This document shows, piece by piece, positions 5,869-7,694 of a DNA stretch of 7,694 nucleotides. The stretch comes from Paracoccaceae bacterium (lineage in GTDB: Bacteria > Pseudomonadota > Alphaproteobacteria > Rhodobacterales > Rhodobacteraceae). Position 1 is the stretch's first letter, and each line of letters begins with the position of its first letter. The stretch covers positions 29,513 to 37,206 of the forward strand of contig DQCI01000299.1 in the NCBI GenBank assembly GCA_003545125.1, given 5' to 3'. The notes under the pieces are model-generated. The model ran no database searches. It saw only the letters and a program-made list of their open reading frames with translations, and was not told where the DNA came from. A program made the position numbers and the translations under genes.

Positions 5869-5949
5869 GTAAACGCGTGGTTACTCCGCGTCCACCGCAC
5901 GTATGAAAAGCAGGGGTGGGAGTAGACATAGCGGTCTGGTTCCTTCGTC

Positions 5950-6005
5950 GCAGCAAGATACTGCGAGAACGACCCTTACTGTAAGGGTGAATCGGGTTCA
6001 ACCCG
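5950..6005. repeat. Three consecutive hairpins between the element's last gene and the attachment site
   Basis: CGCAG-CAAGATA-CTGCG (about 5950-5966), ACCCTTAC-T-GTAAGGGT (about 5973-5989) and CGGGT-TCA-ACCCG (about 5993-6005) follow one another. The third includes the stop codon of the 5998-6645 gene. On the minus strand they come directly after that gene and could end its transcription, although no T tract follows. They could also be protein-binding sites in the arm region of an attachment site. The remainder of 5869-5949 shows no gene; AGTAA...TTACT is a short inverted repeat beside the tRNA fragment. Confidence 0.5.
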
Positions 6006-6645
6006 TACATGCCTCAACGCAGGGTTCACAGAGTGTTTCGCGATAGAAATCAGTCTCCGACTCTGGGACCGCTGCAAGAAACGCTAGGTCGCCTGAGGCC
6101 CACCCGTCCTCAAACTTCTGTTCAAGACTTCGCCTCTCTAGGTCGGGCTTGTGGCAAGGCCAGACCAACCCGACAATGTTCTTGTAGACATACAAGGCCC
6201 GGGCTTTCTCATCGAGGAACAGATACGGGAGGTCGGGCAACATGTGCATTCCCGCCTCTCTCGCGTTGTCCCTATGCACGAAGGTCCGCAGGGCTTCCTC
6301 GCTGACCTCCTCAAAGACATCCGGGCCAAGGATGTAGAGCGGGGCTGTCGCCTCCACAGAGGCTCTGAGAGACTCACTGAGGGCCTTGTCGTCCTTCTCC
6401 TTGGGTGCCCCTGCCGCCACGCCCTTAGGCGGCTGTACGCTGCGCTGAGCGCCGCTCTCGGGCGGACTGGGGATTGTGGGTTGCTTCTCCCTCTTCCCCT
6501 CCCCTCGGGGTGCTTGTCGCTTTGCCGGTGTATTGGAGTCGATGCACGACTGACACCTGATTGCCTTGGGCTTGTGGGTGACGAACTCAGCCCCACAGGC
6601 TCCACAGGTCTTGTGGTATTGCTTTGATCTATCTGCTCTGGGCAC
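5998..6645 (-). CDS. Unrecognised protein with cysteine pairs at both ends, last gene before the attachment site
   Basis: This encodes a 215-residue soluble protein that I do not recognise. The start is GTG 6645-6643, with GGAGA nine bases upstream. Residues 12-34 (TCGACGAEF...RCQSC) form a zinc-ribbon-like pair of CxxC motifs (Cys14, 17, 31, 34). Residues 35-90 are Lys/Arg/Pro-rich and look disordered. Residues 95-200 look folded, with YILGPDVFEEVSEEALRTFV, LPYLFLDEKARALYVYKN and VGLVWPC, and the tail has CEPCVEAC (Cys206, 209, 213). The zinc-ribbon head suggests nucleic-acid binding, but that is inference. There are no membrane segments or signal peptide. It is separated from the upstream small gene by a 256-base repeat-bearing spacer and ends in a hairpin. 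As the last gene of an integrated element it could be accessory cargo or a phage early or regulatory protein. Confidence 0.75.
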   Translation of the reverse strand: MPRADRSKQYHKTCGACGAEFVTHKPKAIRCQSCIDSNTPAKRQAPRGEGKREKQPTIPSPPESGAQRSVQPPKGVAAGAPKEKDDKALSESLRASVEATAPLYILGPDVFEEVSEEALRTFVHRDNAREAGMHMLPDLPYLFLDEKARALYVYKNIVGLVWPCHKPDLERRSLEQKFEDGWASGDLAFLAAVPESETDFYRETLCEPCVEACTG

Positions 6646-6728
6646 GATGGTACGTCTCCGTTGAAATGAAGGGCATGAGGGCAGACCAAGAAAATCCTCT
6701 CCGCTCAGAGGGAAACTCAGTCTGCCCT

Positions 6729-6805
6729 AGCCACGCCAGCCACGTCAGTGGCGTTCAATGGCGTTCAGCCACGCTAATGGCGTTCAGCCACGCTAATGGC
6801 GTTCA
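6729..6805. repeat. Block of phased short repeats in the spacer upstream of the Cys-rich gene
   Basis: TGGCGTTCA occurs four times, at 6749, 6759, 6778 and 6797, with steps of 10, 19 and 19 bases, roughly one and two helical turns. AGCCACG occurs four times, at 6729, 6738, 6767 and 6786. The two combine in a 19-bp unit, TGGCGTTCAGCCACGCTAA, present twice in tandem (6759-6796) plus a partial third copy. GCCAC-GTCA-GTGGC (6739-6752) is a hairpin. The block lies in the 256-bp spacer 6646-6901, about 85-160 bases upstream of the GTG start at 6645. It could be an operator, iterons of a replication origin or a packaging signal. Nothing else is seen in the spacer except a GTGGTGGTGGTGG run near 6850. 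Confidence 0.7.
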
Positions 6806-6901
6806 TGCCCCCGCCGACAACCCACAAGGCGGTTCTGGCCAAGGGGTCGTGGTGGTGGTGGTTAGTGCTTTCGGTCCGCACGGTCATTGATCCGCACAGG
6901 G

Positions 6902-7243
6902 CTAGCCGCGCTGGTCTTTGTCATCGTCTTCAGGGAGGTCATCCGTGACCTTCACAGGCCAATCGAGTTCAGAGAACCCAGTGTCCCCCGCAAGGTGGGC
7001 TTCCCACCCCAAGTGACCTTCAGGTTCCTTAGGGCTGACCCGGTTGTGGACGACAACCTTGACGGCATTGCCAATATCGGTGGCAGTTGCCTTGTCCGTC
7101 TCCAGCTTCTCAATGAGCGCCCGGATCAAGAGGCCGTTGAGTCTCTCAAGGTCTGCCCGGGTAGCATTGCGAGGTGTCTGGGAAGTGAGGTCGCCCTCAC
7201 CCCCCTCACCCAGATCGATTGAATGATCCTTCTTAGTTGTCAT
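6902..7243 (-). CDS. Small terminase-like protein (T7 DNA maturase A type), tentative
   Basis: This encodes a 113-residue acidic, soluble protein. Residues 30-68 (DLERLNGLLIRALIEKLETDKATATDIGNAVKVVVHNRV region) form a helical core resembling the small terminase of T7-like podoviruses, where a 'L..L...L...IE.GEATA.DL..A..FL.DN' pattern is typical. Such proteins recognise phage DNA and stimulate packaging by the large terminase. The tail is rich in Asp and Glu, ending near DDLPEDDDKD. ATG 7243-7241 lies inside the end of the upstream gene (11-base overlap), which implies translational coupling; a longer version from 7360 would run deep into that gene and is unlikely. No large terminase follows, unlike in T7 relatives, which weakens the call or points to a rearranged or satellite element. 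The similarity is from memory of the family pattern and not an alignment. Confidence 0.5.
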   Translation of the reverse strand: MTTKKDHSIDLGEGGEGDLTSQTPRNATRADLERLNGLLIRALIEKLETDKATATDIGNAVKVVVHNRVSPKEPEGHLGWEAHLAGDTGFSELDWPVKVTDDLPEDDDKDQRG

Positions 7244-7694
7244 AGGGCGCTGCAATCTTGTCGAACGCCTTGACGATCTGAGCGCGATCCATCCGACCCA
7301 AGGCAGCACCCATCCAAAGGGACCGGATAGCCTCCTGTTCCTGAGGGTGACCATTCTCATAGCGATCCATGAGGAAATCCATTCGGACCTCGCCCGTGTC
7401 GTCGCCAGTCTCTAGGACGTCATAGATCACATTCCCGCCATGCTCTTGCATCGACGTGAACTGTTCTTGGACAGAATCCGGGTTCATGTTCAATTGGCTT
7501 TGGGCATACTCAAGGCCAGCCTCAGAGATTTCACCGTTGGTGATGATGTCCGCCGCAAAAGTCTCAAGGACCGCATCGCCATTTCCATCCGTGGCAATGT
7601 CGAGTTGCGCCTTCAGAGTAACCGGTGTACTGACCCCATCTTCCGCGTAGCGTTGTGATCTGCGATTCAGTCCCTTCTGGTGTTTGGGAGGGAG
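7233..7694 (-). CDS. Unrecognised phage-associated protein, C-terminal part (5' end outside window)
   Basis: A frame with no stop runs in from the right edge to TAA 7235-7233, giving at least 153 residues; any internal start (such as the TTG near 7493) would cut a frame that is clearly open further upstream. The visible part is acidic, rich in Glu, Gln and Met, without membrane segments or cysteines, and probably mostly helical (for example SEAGLEYAQSQLNMNPDSVQ and QEQEAIRSLWMGAALGRMD). It overlaps the next gene by 11 bases. Its composition would fit a phage scaffolding or virion-assembly protein, but I recognise no specific family, so this is only a suggestion. Confidence 0.65.
   Translation of the reverse strand, partial: LPPKHQKGLNRRSQRYAEDGVSTPVTLKAQLDIATDGNGDAVLETFAADIITNGEISEAGLEYAQSQLNMNPDSVQEQFTSMQEHGGNVIYDVLETGDDTGEVRMDFLMDRYENGHPQEQEAIRSLWMGAALGRMDRAQIVKAFDKIAAPYDN

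Larger units (their letters stand above)
5869..7694. mobile_element. End of an integrated phage-like element (continues beyond window)
   Basis: This stretch starts at the broken edge of the tRNA-Leu fragment and runs off the right end. Its base composition is lower than the resident part (32 of 60 G/C at 7501-7560 against 48 of 60 at 601-660, hand counts). All three genes point toward the boundary, overlap or lie close together, and include a small-terminase-like protein. Short phased repeats and several hairpins fill the spacers. No integrase, capsid, portal or large terminase is visible, so the type of element (prophage or satellite) is open. Confidence 0.65.

Noticed and set aside
5814..5898. 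A complete, functional tRNA-Leu gene
   Set aside because: The 5' half lacks a pairing anticodon stem and the D-loop GG, and has an acceptor mismatch, so only the 3' part is genuine.
6729..6805. A CRISPR array
   Set aside because: Repeats are 7-19 bases and in tandem or at 10-29-base steps, with no unique spacers of normal length and no cas gene.
6624..6890. An 88-codon plus-strand frame through the repeat block
   Set aside because: It overlaps the start region of the minus-strand gene, lacks a ribosome-binding site, and its sequence is mostly translated repeat and a GTG run.

Overview
The window looks like a piece of a chromosome from a GC-rich alphaproteobacterium, probably a Rhodobacterales relative, with the end of an integrated phage-like element at its right side. 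This rests on gene content, very GC-rich coding sequence on the left (48 of 60 bases G/C at 601-660 by hand count) and DNR-type regulator sequence. No ribosomal or other taxonomic marker is present, so the assignment is an inference.

Bases 1-5813 are resident chromosome. At the left edge, the tail of a NosL-like protein overlaps by four bases a NosY-like ABC-2 permease, and the pair ends at a clear intrinsic terminator. Facing it on the minus strand is a two-gene unit, a SCO1/SenC copper chaperone followed by a TlpA-like thioredoxin, coupled by a TTGA stop/start overlap. Together these four genes suggest copper delivery to a CuA centre, as in nitrous-oxide reductase or cytochrome oxidase. Divergent from the SCO gene is a sodium/bile-acid-symporter-family (BASS) transporter. 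The spacer between them holds a perfect 12-bp palindrome resembling an FNR/DNR box. A DNR-like Crp/Fnr regulator with the FNR-type recognition residues lies further right on the minus strand, so it may control this promoter. Between the transporter and the regulator, which converge, is a hexamer-based tandem repeat. To the right of the regulator is a radical-SAM enzyme of the anaerobic sulfatase-maturase type with all expected cysteines; no sulfatase is in the window.

At 5814-5868 lies the 3' part of a tRNA-Leu(GAG) gene on the minus strand, from the anticodon loop to CCA, without a workable 5' half. Its CCA end faces the resident genes and its broken end faces the lower-GC DNA on the right. 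This is the layout of the distal attachment site of an element integrated into a tRNA gene; an intact tRNA-Leu would be expected at the far end, outside the window.

Bases 5869-7694 are the element's end. All three genes run on the minus strand, toward the attachment site: a partial unrecognised protein, an overlapping small protein resembling T7-type small terminase (DNA maturase A), then a block of helically phased short repeats, then an unrecognised protein with cysteine pairs at both ends, followed by hairpins up to the boundary. No integrase or large terminase is visible. The element could be a prophage or a phage satellite; the window is too short to decide.
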